From: Saccoglossus kowalevskii
Taxonomy: Eukaryota > Hemichordata > Enteropneusta > Harrimaniidae
Reading direction: 5' to 3'
Assembly (NCBI RefSeq): GCF_000003605.2
Contig: NW_003108092.1
Span: 151,813-175,224, forward strand
Length of the DNA stretch: 23,412 nt
This document shows, in pieces, positions 1-10,100 of the stretch (the stretch's first letter is position 1; each line of letters begins with the position of its first letter). Made by a program: the position numbers and the translations under genes. The notes beneath the pieces were generated by a model. It saw only the letters and a list, made by a program, of their open reading frames with translations. It ran no database searches and was not told the origin of the DNA.

Positions 1-582
1 TATATGGTGGAGTAGAGCTCATAGGTTGACTGGACCTGTCGTCTGTCTGTCATACATAGTGTGTCGTCTATCGTTCAACTTGTTTTCAAGAGACTTCTTC
101 TCCCAAACCATAAGCTAGATCACCTTACTATTTATAACACACCTACCTGGGGTGGTCCTCTGTCAGATTTGTTCATTTCATGACATCACATCCAAATCTC
201 TAATTTTTCAACAATTCCCTGTCAGATTGCATTTGAATTTTGGCATGAATGTTCTTGACATGGACTAGACGTTGACTTACTAATAAAATGAGACCATATG
301 CATGTCTATTTTTTGTAAATATTGTTTGTGCTCATTTTCTTCAAAACCGCCTGCCAGATTGCTTTGAGATTCATAATGTAGACATTTCATAATGGACGAA
401 TCTTCTTTCAAATTTGGTGAATATATATCTATTTTTGTAAAAGAAAATGAATTTTCCATGGTATTTTCAGTACACATTGTGTGTGTGTGGGTTCTGAACT
501 ACCTGGGCCAATGTTTTAAAAAAATGTTGAATTTCAATTCGGGGTCATTTCAATGTTTCTAAGTTTGCTGCTATTAACAATG
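1..582. other. Upstream DNA, nothing recognised
   Basis: AT-rich sequence with short T and A runs and a brief GT stretch near 478-490. I see no exon-like ORF with flanking splice sites, no RNA gene and no clear repeat. The only sizeable open frame here, on the minus strand, shows no domain or motif and looks like chance. Confidence 0.5.
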
Positions 583-1018
583 TCAGCAGAGTACTTTTGG
601 CCACAAAGTCGCTTGTTTTCTGTTTCCTGGAGAATAATCGGTGGAGCACCCCTGTGCAATTATTCCATTCTTAGAAGGTAAATTAACCTTAGCACAAGAG
701 GCACCATCCAATAGATCACTTCCTACTTTACCTCCAGCTGGAGGTGGGTGCTGAACCTGCTGAAAAAAAAACACTGGTTTCTTTTGGAGGTTCTCGCTCC
801 TGATTGACACTAGGTCAGTACTGACAGTGTAGTCTTGGGTTGGTGACTGCATACAACTGGGAAAGGTCAGCAGGTCTTCTCGTTGCTTTCAGTGATGAAT
901 TTGTGGCAGAAATGAAATTCGCGCAGGCATTGTCCGTAATCAAATCCATTGAAATGCCCACCACCAACTTGCCTTTCTTGCCCCCCTGCTGACCAAATTC
1001 ATCTTCCCCCCCCCTCAT
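583..1018 (-). other. Unassigned overlapping minus-strand open frames, possibly transposon debris
   Basis: Two overlapping minus-strand open frames (852 to 583 and 1018 to 815) lie in DNA that is less AT-rich than its surroundings and includes a C-rich tract near 1000-1015. Neither translation shows a domain I recognise. They lie just downstream, in the minus direction, of the retroelement-like fragment at 1168-1497 and may be decayed pieces of the same insertion. They could also be remnants of a host gene. The frames break in several places, so an intact gene is unlikely. Confidence 0.25.
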
Positions 1019-1167
1019 TAAAAAAACATCGCATTTTCAGTTATTGATAGCACACGGCCGCCCACATTTAGCAGATGTTATTTCCCCCAATGCGTTTTTT
1101 TATTATACCCTGCCCTAAAGGCTGTTTTTCCCACCCTGCGATATTTGTTTATGCCTACTGGGCGTAC

Positions 1168-1497
1168 TCATATTTCCCGACCCCTACAAAAATAGCAAAA
1201 ATCTCCTGCCCTCAACAAAAATCCCTTGGAACAGCTTTTCCGATGAACAGCTCCATTGGCTGCACCTGCGTAAATAAGTGCTGACCTAAGCAGTTTTTCT
1301 ACCTGATGTCGAGAACCCGCCATAGCAGACTTATAATTGGCAACATGGGCTGGTTGGGATCTACTTTCTGGTGAAACGATATGAAACCCATCACGAATCC
1401 CCTCCATCAAGAATTCTTTGTCTGGGTCATTCTTAAGCTTAGATTCCCATTTCGAAAATGTTAAGGCAGATGAAAAGGCAGGGGGAGATATTGACAC
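1168..1497 (-). pseudogene. Decayed retroelement polymerase fragment (DIRS/YR-type-like N-terminal RT region)
   Basis: The minus-strand translation begins with a Trp, then Leu, then an Asp-Pro-Asp-Lys-Glu-Phe run, a Gly-Ile-Arg-Asp-Gly-Phe-His-Ile run and, later, Asn-Tyr-Lys-Ser-Ala. That spacing (W...L..hPD..F...I..GI..GF.I......N..SA) is characteristic of the region just before reverse transcriptase in tyrosine-recombinase retroelements such as DIRS and Ngaro, and in related polyproteins. After about 70 residues the resemblance fades and the frame ends. I find no RT catalytic motif, RNase H or recombinase, so this is a short relic. The family name comes from remembered consensus, not a search. 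Confidence 0.45.
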
Positions 1498-1539
1498 AGG
1501 ACTATCTAGTTTCTATGCAAATATGAGAGTACATTTCAA

Positions 1540-1940
1540 TTAAAGAACTGAAGATATCATTAGAGAATGAACAATATGAAAATTATCAAAGCAATCGGAC
1601 TTTCTGTTTTTAACAAGAATTCGAAAATATCACTTTATACCAAAAATTACAAAAATATTCACTAAAATTAGAGAATTAAAGATATAATGAAATGAACAAA
1701 TCTGAGAGAGGTCCACATGTAGTATCAAAGCAATTGGACTTGCGATTTTTAACAAGAAGTCGAAAATATCACTTTTTACCAACAATTACAAAAATATTCA
1801 CTAAAATTAGAGATATCATCACGAAATTAACAAATTTGAGAGAGGTTCACATGTAGTATCTATATATGTAATATCAAAGCAATTGAACTTGTGTTTTTTA
1901 ACAAGAAGTCGAAAATATCACTTTTTACCAAAATTACAAC
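1540..1940. repeat. Tandem array of ~140 bp units, about three copies
   Basis: The phrase TATCAAAGCAAT recurs at about 1584, 1723 and 1872, each followed by a matching stretch containing TTTTTAACAAGAA, TCGAAAATATCACTTT, an ACCA...ATTACAA segment and, in the first two copies, AAAATATTCACTAAAATTAGAGA. Periods are about 139 and 149 bp. The longer spacing is explained by an extra TATATATGTA-like insert before copy 3. A degraded part-copy lies just before copy 1. Units differ by scattered substitutions, so the array is not recent. No coding potential. Confidence 0.85.
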
Positions 1941-2234
1941 GGGAAGGTGAATTTGAAACAAAATCAGACGATTACATAAATTAAGACTGAATAGAGCGTC
2001 GAGAAACTAAAACATGTCTGTTATGTGAATGTTCATTTCAAACACGTATTACCAACACCCGTGATAATATTAATATCTCTGATATAAAAAAAAACAATCT
2101 TCGTCAGAGAGGGCTAAGCATTTGTTAATCCCCAGAGCTATATTCCAATATAGATTAGAAATTTGAAATTTGAAACATGAATAACTACTTCTCAGCATTG
2201 AAATAAATATATCTATACAATAGTTAATACTTAC
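1941..2234. other. AT-rich spacer, nothing recognised
   Basis: AT-rich sequence between the tandem array and the possible minus-strand exon. If that exon is real, this is the start of its intron. Confidence 0.4.
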
Positions 2235-2478
2235 TTATTAGTGTATATACAAAATGCGACCAAGAAAACGTCAGAATAGTAAAAAGAAAAAGATAAAAGT
2301 CAATTGCATAGAAATGAGCACTAATTACTATCCCAGTCATGAGCGATTTAATTGATATTTCCATCCATTTGCTTAGCCCTCGAAAAGTCAATATTGTCAA
2401 GTTCGATAGTGTGTCTTTACGTACGGCGACGTGAATATTATTGATTACAAACAAAGACGTGTTGAACAAGAAGTCCAT
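2235..2478 (-). CDS. Possible first exon of a minus-strand membrane protein (unrecognised)
   Basis: A minus-strand open frame starts with ATG at 2478 and runs 81 codons plus one base to a textbook donor, GTAAGT, at 2234-2229, so it could be a first coding exon ending in phase 1. The translation holds two hydrophobic stretches: residues about 45-60 (SLMTGIVISAHFYAI) and 61-80, rich in Phe, Leu and Ile, as in a multi-pass membrane protein. I do not recognise the family. Another ATG lies 16 bases upstream in a different frame and would give only a short peptide. No partner exon is evident at lower coordinates. AT-rich DNA easily makes hydrophobic ORFs, so chance remains likely. Confidence 0.25.
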
Positions 2479-2899
2479 TTTGGACTAGCGCCATTGTAAA
2501 ATTCTGGAGGAAAGGGGAATATTTATACAAGAGACGTTCCAGTAAGGAATTGTTCGATTGGCATATCAAAATCCTTTATTTGAACAGAGCATATTCTATA
2601 TATTCACAAAACATCAAGAATAAAACAAAAACAATTTTCGCCCAGCGGTGTGATAAGACATTTTTTATTTACGGGCGCCCGGGGAACAAAAGTTTGGGAC
2701 GTGAATCACTTTGAAGAAATCGGTAATGATAGTAACCAAAAAGATGCGGAACTTTTTACTCGGCGATAGCTACAGTAATTGCTACCAAGTCGATATTAGC
2801 AAGATTCCGGCAATGAGGCCCTGAACGCCACAAACCTTTACGAATTTCACTTTACGAATTACGAATGTAATGAAGGACATTAATTCAGTTTTATTACAG
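2479..2899. other. Intergenic sequence, nothing recognised
   Basis: Mixed-composition DNA with a short GC-rich patch near 2672-2686. No ORF, repeat or RNA gene that I can support. Confidence 0.4.
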
Positions 2900-2949
2900 A
2901 CTCAAGAGAAACAAATATTCGTGATGGAATTAACTCTGGCGAGGGAATA
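2900..2949 (+). pseudogene. Degenerate copy of the exon-like unit at 3199
   Basis: Preceded by TTTTATTACAG, this 50-base stretch aligns without gaps to 3199-3248. The shared frame reads (D)SRETNIRDGINSGEGI against (D)SQRTNISAVIHSGGGM. About 36 of 51 aligned bases match, and several differences fall at third positions. This copy soon meets a TAG stop and lacks the splice donor that ends the other copy, so if it was once an exon it is now broken. Function unknown. Confidence 0.35.
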
Positions 2950-3198
2950 ATCTAGGATAATAAATAAACATGTCGACAACAATGCACAATTTTATTTCCC
3001 GTCTTTGCTAGTTTTCGGACCAACTCATGCTAGTGAAATCGTATTGTTTTTCCTATCTATACATTACTTATTTCGTTGAAAAAATACATAGACAGAACAT
3101 TGGGAAACTTCCTTAGAGGACATAAATAAATGTTTTGTAAATCTAAAGTTACAGCGAAAATAAATGCAGTTTGAATATTTTGTCTTATTTAATTACAG

Positions 3199-3258
3199 AT
3201 TCCCAGAGAACAAATATTAGTGCTGTAATTCACTCTGGTGGAGGAATGGTTGACAAAG
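3199..3258 (+). CDS. Candidate 60-nt orphan exon, phase 1-1 (unrecognised)
   Basis: An acceptor (TTAATTACAG) at 3198 and a donor (AAAG then GTAAAA) after 3258 enclose exactly 60 bases. Read with one base carried in, it gives SQRTNISAVIHSGGGMVDK after the split codon. Both flanking phases would be 1, matching the module exons further downstream. The related copy at 2900-2949 supports this unit as something more than random sequence. It belongs to no gene model I can build. It could be an exon of an upstream gene, a relic, or part of a non-coding repeat. Confidence 0.25.
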
Positions 3259-3279
3259 GTAAAAAAAACAAATTTGATG

Positions 3280-3441
3280 GACTCCAAAAAACAAACACAA
3301 TTAATGCACGTGAATTTTACGACGAACGTTTCGACAAACATTTCAATGTCCTGGTTATCTCTGGTGCGTCTTTGAAAGCAACTTGAGGGACTCTAAAAAT
3401 GCAATTTAATATACGTGAATTTCCTGACGAACGTTTCAATG
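3280..3441. repeat. Imperfect direct repeat
   Basis: The stretch 3280-3349 (GACTCCAAAAA...ACGTGAATTTTACGACGAACG...TTTCAATGT) recurs in shorter form at 3389-3441 (GACTCTAAAAA...ACGTGAATTTCCTGACGAACG...TTTCAATGTT). The second copy lacks some internal bases. A local duplication of about 110 bp period. No coding role evident. Confidence 0.65.
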
Positions 3442-3449
3442 TTAAATAA

Positions 3450-6400
3450 AAATGGCGACAAAGTAAAACATTGGTATGCTAGTTGTTTTCGGCGTTTCGA
3501 CTGTTTCGGGTTTGAACCATTGTTTACCCGTGCTGGAAACGGGAATTACTCCCTTTTGAGGGTATCATAATAAGCGAGGATGAAACCTTGTTTATGCTAT
3601 GAAAATGTGAAGATTTTTAACGTACTTTATGTACTTTAGTTCGAAGTAATTTTTTGTTTGATTGCCCAACGCTTTTAGGTTTATGTGCTTTAAGTAAGAG
3701 TGCACATACCTAAGCGGCCGTCCCTCTGCAAATGATTTAGCTCAGCCATTTTCCGTGACAAAATCGCGAAACTATCCGTTTTTACGCAATTTAGGGAATC
3801 CGAATTACTAAACGAAGTACAGGACGACGAGGCTGAAATATCCAATACTCAACACATACTAACAATTATATCTCAAAAGTAAATATTCGTGGTATATTTT
3901 AAATATAACCGGACCGGAAGTGGGAATTTGTTATTTGTTGAGTCATAGTTGACTGGCTGATTTGACTGGTTTGGGACAAGTTACCATGTTTATTATATGA
4001 AGTCTTGGCCAAGTGTCAACGTTCCCAACATAAATGAGTTTTAGATTGTGACGATAGATCTTGAAAACTGTTATTTGTGTACCCAATATTATACGTCTGC
4101 AATGCACCTAATTTCAATTTAGTTATCACTTATTTCGTATGCTAATAATAGTTTTATTGTTAGATTAATGTAACATTGTTTTTATTGAGCTGTATCGACC
4201 ACTCATTAGTACATAGCATTTTTGGTTTTGATCGGCTTTATTTAGTCTTGCGTAGTCGAATTACGATTTGGACTGCGTTACGCAAGAGAATGGAATTTGT
4301 ATTTTTGTGTATTGTTGATAATACAAGAAATAAACAATTGGTTCGTTGCATTTAATTGTATGTAATCGCACGACTGAGGATTGAGTAGCAGGACGAACGT
4401 ATTTTAGAAGGAGCCTGGTGACATTGGATTTTATGGCTGTTGCAACTAATAAACCCATAAAACATCTCATCTAACACATTTATGCAAATTAAGATACGCT
4501 AATAACATTCCTGATGTACACACTCGCATGCAGATGTGTCCCATATGTTTTCAAATTGGTAAACTATAGCTTAATTAATAGAAATTGACAATAAATAAAT
4601 ATTGATATACTGAAATGTATTCGTACAAGAGGACTCGAATGCAAAGTGCAAAGTGAACAGTATATATATATATATGCCATGAAAACACTCGTCTCCGATA
4701 TAATGGTTCCCCAGCCGTACATCACGCCGATTGGTTACGAGGGCTGTTCAAGCTGAGAATAAAATAATATTTGTAATTATTCTGGTATTAGTTCGACAAT
4801 TTCCTCAATTCTTTGAGAATTCTCTCAAACATGAGATGCAAGCTTTCACGATGCAAAGACGATGCGAGGTACTCCGTGGTATTCAAATGTGAACCTCAAT
4901 TTGGAATTGCGTGTATTTTTTCTAGATTAAAAATACTAAGGACATACACATACACATGTTGTTTTAGTGATCTGAGAGGTACTGGCAGGTTAGCTATTAT
5001 GTACTCTCAGACCCAAGGATTTAGATTTCAGTTATACACTAAAGACACGTTCACAGATAGTAGACAGTATTTTAAACATGTGTTTTGTTTGCTTTGTTTG
5101 CACTTAATTGTAGAATCATTGTTTTTAAATATCTAAAATCAGATTCTTTTTTTTTCCATTCAAAAGAACTGTACTTAAACAGTAGTTGCAGACTTTTATT
5201 TTCAGTGTAACCATAAACATGAAAGGAAGATCACCCCTGATTGCTGCAACCGTTAAATAAAAACAAACATTTACATTCAAATTTATTGAAAATAATCCTG
5301 GCTTATATAAACGAATATTTGATTAGAATTAAATTTCGAAAAACAAATGTACGGAAAATAAAATACCTACTTCCAAAAGTTTCTTGTTCATGGAAACGGA
5401 CAATTTGGGCAAAATAAAACAGTCTAAAACTTGCCGGGCTTAATTTGTTTCTGTGTACGGCTTTTTGTAACGCATGGATTATGACAGACATACTCTAATC
5501 GATTATTAGTCATACAGTGTCAAGTAGTAATGAAATGATAACATTTGAGCAAAAGCAGTATTTTCATTATGCCAGGCAAACCCAAACAAGTGGTCAATCG
5601 AAATGAAAACCAAACATCAATAGCTCGGATTCAATGTGAATACCACGCAGATATTTTATCACATACCATTCCGATTGATTCCTAAAATTTCTCGATGAAT
5701 ATTCATAGGTAGTGAAGTAAATAGAGTGTAGCGTTTCCTCTATGATTAATACCATCAAAATCTTGTTTACAGGGCGATATGTATCTGATCCGATGTAGTA
5801 TTGGGTAACGTCAAAGTACAGGCCGTGTACCTTGAATGAATTGTTATATATATCGTGATACTGTACTGGTTAAACTATATTGCCCGTAATGGATATGGAG
5901 ACTGAATAAAACAATAATTTTTCATGCAGTAAAGAAGTAGATACTGTGGGGAATACACTAAATAATTAGTTTTTAATTATATTATTCCCGATAGATTAAT
6001 AAACATTTAACTATAGCGTTGCGTATATTGCAAGAAACTCGGGTGTAGGATTTTACTAATGACTTGGAATAAATTTATCATGGAACAAACCAAACCCTAC
6101 AAGAAACATTTGTTTTCATGATTGGATGCTTTGCTGACAGCTGTGTCATTCTGTCTTACTTCCATATTTGCAAGATAATACTTTACGAAACATCATATCA
6201 TGTATTAGTATAATAGTTCAGCAATTAACTAAATACGCCCTCATTTGCTCAAGATCTTATAAAATTATAGCGATGTTGGTACTGTGAGATGAATGAACGA
6301 CCAGAAAGGACTTTAAACGCATAGCCCCTCCGATAGTAGAAACATTACTAAAGTTACATGATTAATACATTTTTTATTACCAGTATGTTATGAGTTATAA

Positions 6401-6670
6401 CAGACAGAAATAAATAAGACGTACATATGCTCTCAAGAGCAGTATAAATATTTTGTATTATGTATCCGACTCAAATTCATGATTAGTACTACTAAAGGTT
6501 AACCATTCTCCATAACTCTGTGGGGGAGATGGGAGATTGTAGACCCTGATAAAAAAATCTACATTTCTAAACAAAAACATTACAAGAACATAATCTTGAT
6601 AAAAAACATTGTCTTAAGAATAAATAAAATAAAACATTAATTTGCACAATCATATCGTCTCTCCCCCTAG
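3450..6670. other. Long intergenic region upstream of the channel gene
   Basis: About 3.2 kb of AT-rich DNA. It contains a (TA)7 microsatellite at 4661-4675. The open frames at 4813-5136 (+), 4261-4470 (-) and 5303-5491 (-) have no recognisable domain, no convincing splice context and low-complexity composition, and I treat them as chance. Any promoter and 5' UTR exon of the channel gene should lie here, but TATA-like words are too common in such AT-rich sequence to single one out. Confidence 0.5.
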
Positions 6671-6744
6671 TCTCAAATGGTCGACTCCTAATAATAGTGG
6701 AAGTGAAAGCTACTTCGGCACTTGTGTGAACATCACTGAGACCA
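6661..6744 (+). promoter_or_regulatory. Probable 5' UTR splice acceptor and 5' UTR
   Basis: A strong pyrimidine tract ending in CTCCCCCTAG (AG at 6669-6670) precedes the first coding exon. This suggests that the start codon lies in a second exon and that a non-coding first exon sits further upstream. The leader from 6671 contains an in-frame TGA at 6727-6729, which makes ATG 6745 the first usable start in this frame. The start context is GAGACCAATGG. Confidence 0.55.
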
Positions 6745-7198
6745 ATGGAGCTGAGTGAGAGTTCTGCTTATTACGGCGATGGACGTCCTCCCAGAAGCAT
6801 TTCTACGTCACCCTTTGATCCGCGTGACAGTATGCAAGATGATAACGTTCACGTTGACACGTGTTGTTCGATATTGTTGAAGTTCGCTGACACGACAACA
6901 GCGCACGGAGTAAGCAGAGTCACTAATGCTAGCTCCATTGTTGCCAGGGTTTTTTGGACCATTATTTTGTTGACAGTATCAGTAGTGTATATATGGCAAG
7001 CTATTGAATTAATTCAACTGTATTTCGAGTACCCAACAAGTATATCAACCGCTATCGTCGAATCAAAAGCACAACGTTTTCCGGCTGTTACGATCTGCAA
7101 TACTAATAAGGTACGATGGAGTGCGATAGACGCCAGTGGGTATGGAAAACTCACGGAAATGCTAAATGAGGAGGTGTTTCTACGTAACACATATACAG
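6745..7198 (+). CDS. Exon 1: N-terminus, HG motif, TM1, post-TM1 motif
   Basis: Encodes residues 1-151 plus one base. The start is fixed by the upstream in-frame stop. Residues 42-58 ([19 protein letters not shown] region) hold His54-Gly55, the conserved DEG/ENaC gating pair. TM1 is about residues 68-90 ([19 protein letters not shown]). Residues 112-119 read FPAVTICN, the family motif just outside TM1. The N-terminal tail has a Ser/Pro-rich stretch ([14 protein letters not shown]) that could be phosphorylated, which is inference. The exon ends CAG then GTAGGA, phase 1. It is the only exon in the window with a membrane segment. Confidence 0.96.
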
Positions 7199-10100
7199 GT
7201 AGGAACACAGAGTAATGAATGTAGTTGTGTGTTATTACTATTCGTTTTAATAATTACATTTAATACAACAACTTATTGTTAATATTATAAGAACAACATT
7301 TGAATACAATGGTGCCAACATAAGATTTGAACAAACGTGTTACAACCAGCCTGAAAAACACAGCGAATCGGAACAACATAAGTGATTTGTCAAACATGTT
7401 TTTTATAATAACACTTATTGTATAATTAATGTTTTGGATTGGATTGATGAAAGCAGCTATCACCATTAGGGGGTAGAGAAAGTGTTGTAAAAAAACCATC
7501 GCAGATAATATATTATATTAATTACATTTATGTGGCACACACAGGTAACATCACCACTCAGCTGCTTAACATCCTTGTTAAAACACTGTATTATGATTAT
7601 GCTATTTACTAACCGGACACACAATTATTATTTAATCATTCATGGCGCTTTAATAGTACAATACTTTAAATGAGTGAACACTGCTCTGGTTGAGTAAGTT
7701 CTGATTGTGGTAATTGTGTATCCCCGATATCAGCCTATTGTTTGTGGCGTCATTGAAAATAAATGTCGACTTCAAATCATGTATATATATAAATCTTTTC
7801 AATGAATTTAAAATTTCTCAAAATAAAAAAAAGATCAAGTACCGTATATATGACTAAACTAAATTAGAACAAACATAATCCATACATAACATGAAGCCTT
7901 AATAGAAGTGTAACATACGAAACATTTACATTTTGCCATGCGTATATTGTATTTATTTACATGTGTGTATATATATCGAACACCGCCTCAATGGGCTTAT
8001 ATTTATATGTAAGAAAATTAGTTTATTTTATACATATTAAATAGTGACTCTCAAACGAGTGTAGTTTGACAGTTTGTGTCTTTGGGCGAGCTATTTGATT
8101 TTTTTCTTCCTTACTGTTCATATAAACGAACGAATGATTTCGGGAAAACAATGCAATCATCCATTTTTCTAAGAAAATTAAAATTTTGTTCCATATTTAA
8201 AAATATCGATCTGGTAGATTAGAAATAAAGGTTTATTTCAGTCATATGACTAACCAGAGAAATAAAAGTAAGCATAGAGTCATACAGTGAGGTCACTTTA
8301 ATCTAGAAAGTTAACGAAGTGTTAGTAAAAGACTGAACATATCCTGCTCCACGTGTAGCACATCCTTCTACGGCACAATTAAAATCAGAAGCAGCAAAAT
8401 CTTTAAATTGTAACTGAGTATCTTTTCTAAAAATGCGCGAATGCACTATGTACCTAATTTTGACAATCGTTATTAAATCTGATTTGAGGAAGGTTTTGGG
8501 TAAACATTAAGCTGTTGATGTTTCTTGTAATATAAGTCACAGACAGTTATTGGATAGAATGCCATTATAGTGACAATATAGGATAATTACAAATTTAATT
8601 ATGTATTAACATTTTAGAAACGGAAATAATTAGAATTTTACATCTGAATTTCAAAGAAATGTGTGTCATTAAATTATTGATTACCAGCCGTACTCTTATG
8701 GCTGCTTGAAAGCGTGAATGTTTAATAATTAACCTGATTATAGTGAAATGTCTTGCTCCTCAACAAATATAAATATTTTAGAGTTATGGACACTTCACCT
8801 CTATATTGTACATGAATCGCGGTATAGAGGTTTTTGTAGTTGTTTTCAAAGTAATTTATATTTAAATAGCGTTATACTACGACAGTAGCGAAGAATACAT
8901 TTATCAGTGTCACATTCATGCAATGAAAATGTTCTCGAACAAACCATGACCGCATATTATCTATTAATTGAGGTATTCTAATATGTTTTATTGACGTTTT
9001 ATTCCATTGAATTATAGTCATTCGTTTCCATAATGTTTGTTTGTATGAACACTAGAATGTCTAAATTGATTTCTTTTTAGCTCCATGTGCTGATGGTGAT
9101 TATCAATGCAGATATATGGATTTGTGCTTAAAACCGTCCCATATATGCGATGGTATAATCCATTGTTTTGATGGTGTCGGTGAAGACGAATTTAACTGTG
9201 AACTTCGAAGTGAGACATTATTTTCTTTGAATTATTTAGCATATTTCAAAACACGTCTTCTTTAAACCACATAGTTAAGCATCATTACCAATAGTACTCA
9301 ATGAAGTTTTATTTTAATTGGTACTGATTTATGCTAAGAGTATTTAATAAATTCGACTCGGTTCTAGCAGATATATCGTTATATAAATGTCAACCAGACA
9401 TAGAGTCGTCACCTGCGCATGCGTCAGATGGCCATAGCGTATCATTGTTTACAAACATGCCTTTGGGTTTTTAGTGTGCTTGGGACTCAATTCCGTTCAT
9501 GCGCAGGTGACGACCCTCCCGCTTTAAAGCGCCAGTGCTCACAATGCGACATATATAACGCGTGAATGTGAACAAACGCTGCGTGATGACTGGTACGCTG
9601 TAATTACGCTACATATGCGGTCTTTGTAAACATATTTAAACAACGTTTTTTGCCAATAATCGGAGAAAAGATTTATTTACATTTGGAATGTCTCACATAT
9701 GTTACTCAAAGTATCAGCTGCTGAACAAAATACCTACAAATTTGTAGTAAAACATGTTGACTAAAATAGGTAGATAAATCCTTTTATTTTGTCCATAGTA
9801 CAATGCAATGAGAATGAGTTCACTTGCAAAATGCCTGGCAAGTACGGGAAGTGTTTATCCGAATCCTTAATGTGTGATGGTGTGCCTCATTGTAGAAGTG
9901 GAGAAGATGAATTCGACTGTGGGAGCCGTAAGTACGAATTAATGACAACACTACAATATATGTAAATGACCGCCGAGATCTCGTTGAGTGCGAGAGCTGA
10001 GAGACTAGCTTTTGGCATAAATTAGTGTTCCATTCTCTCCTACCATAAATTAGTCTACTGTTTTTTTTAGATCGCGTCCACTGTTTTACTGACATGCGTA

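Noticed and set aside
4661-4675. (TA)7 as a TATA-type promoter for the channel gene
   Set aside because: It lies 2 kb upstream of the start codon in DNA full of TA words. It is a plain microsatellite.
4813-5136. 107-codon + strand ORF in the upstream region
   Set aside because: No recognised domain, no convincing splice sites or start context, and composition like its AT-rich surroundings.
9820-10095. Minus-strand ORF opposite LDL-A module 2, and similar ORFs opposite other exons
   Set aside because: They are antisense shadows of coding exons and carry no domain.
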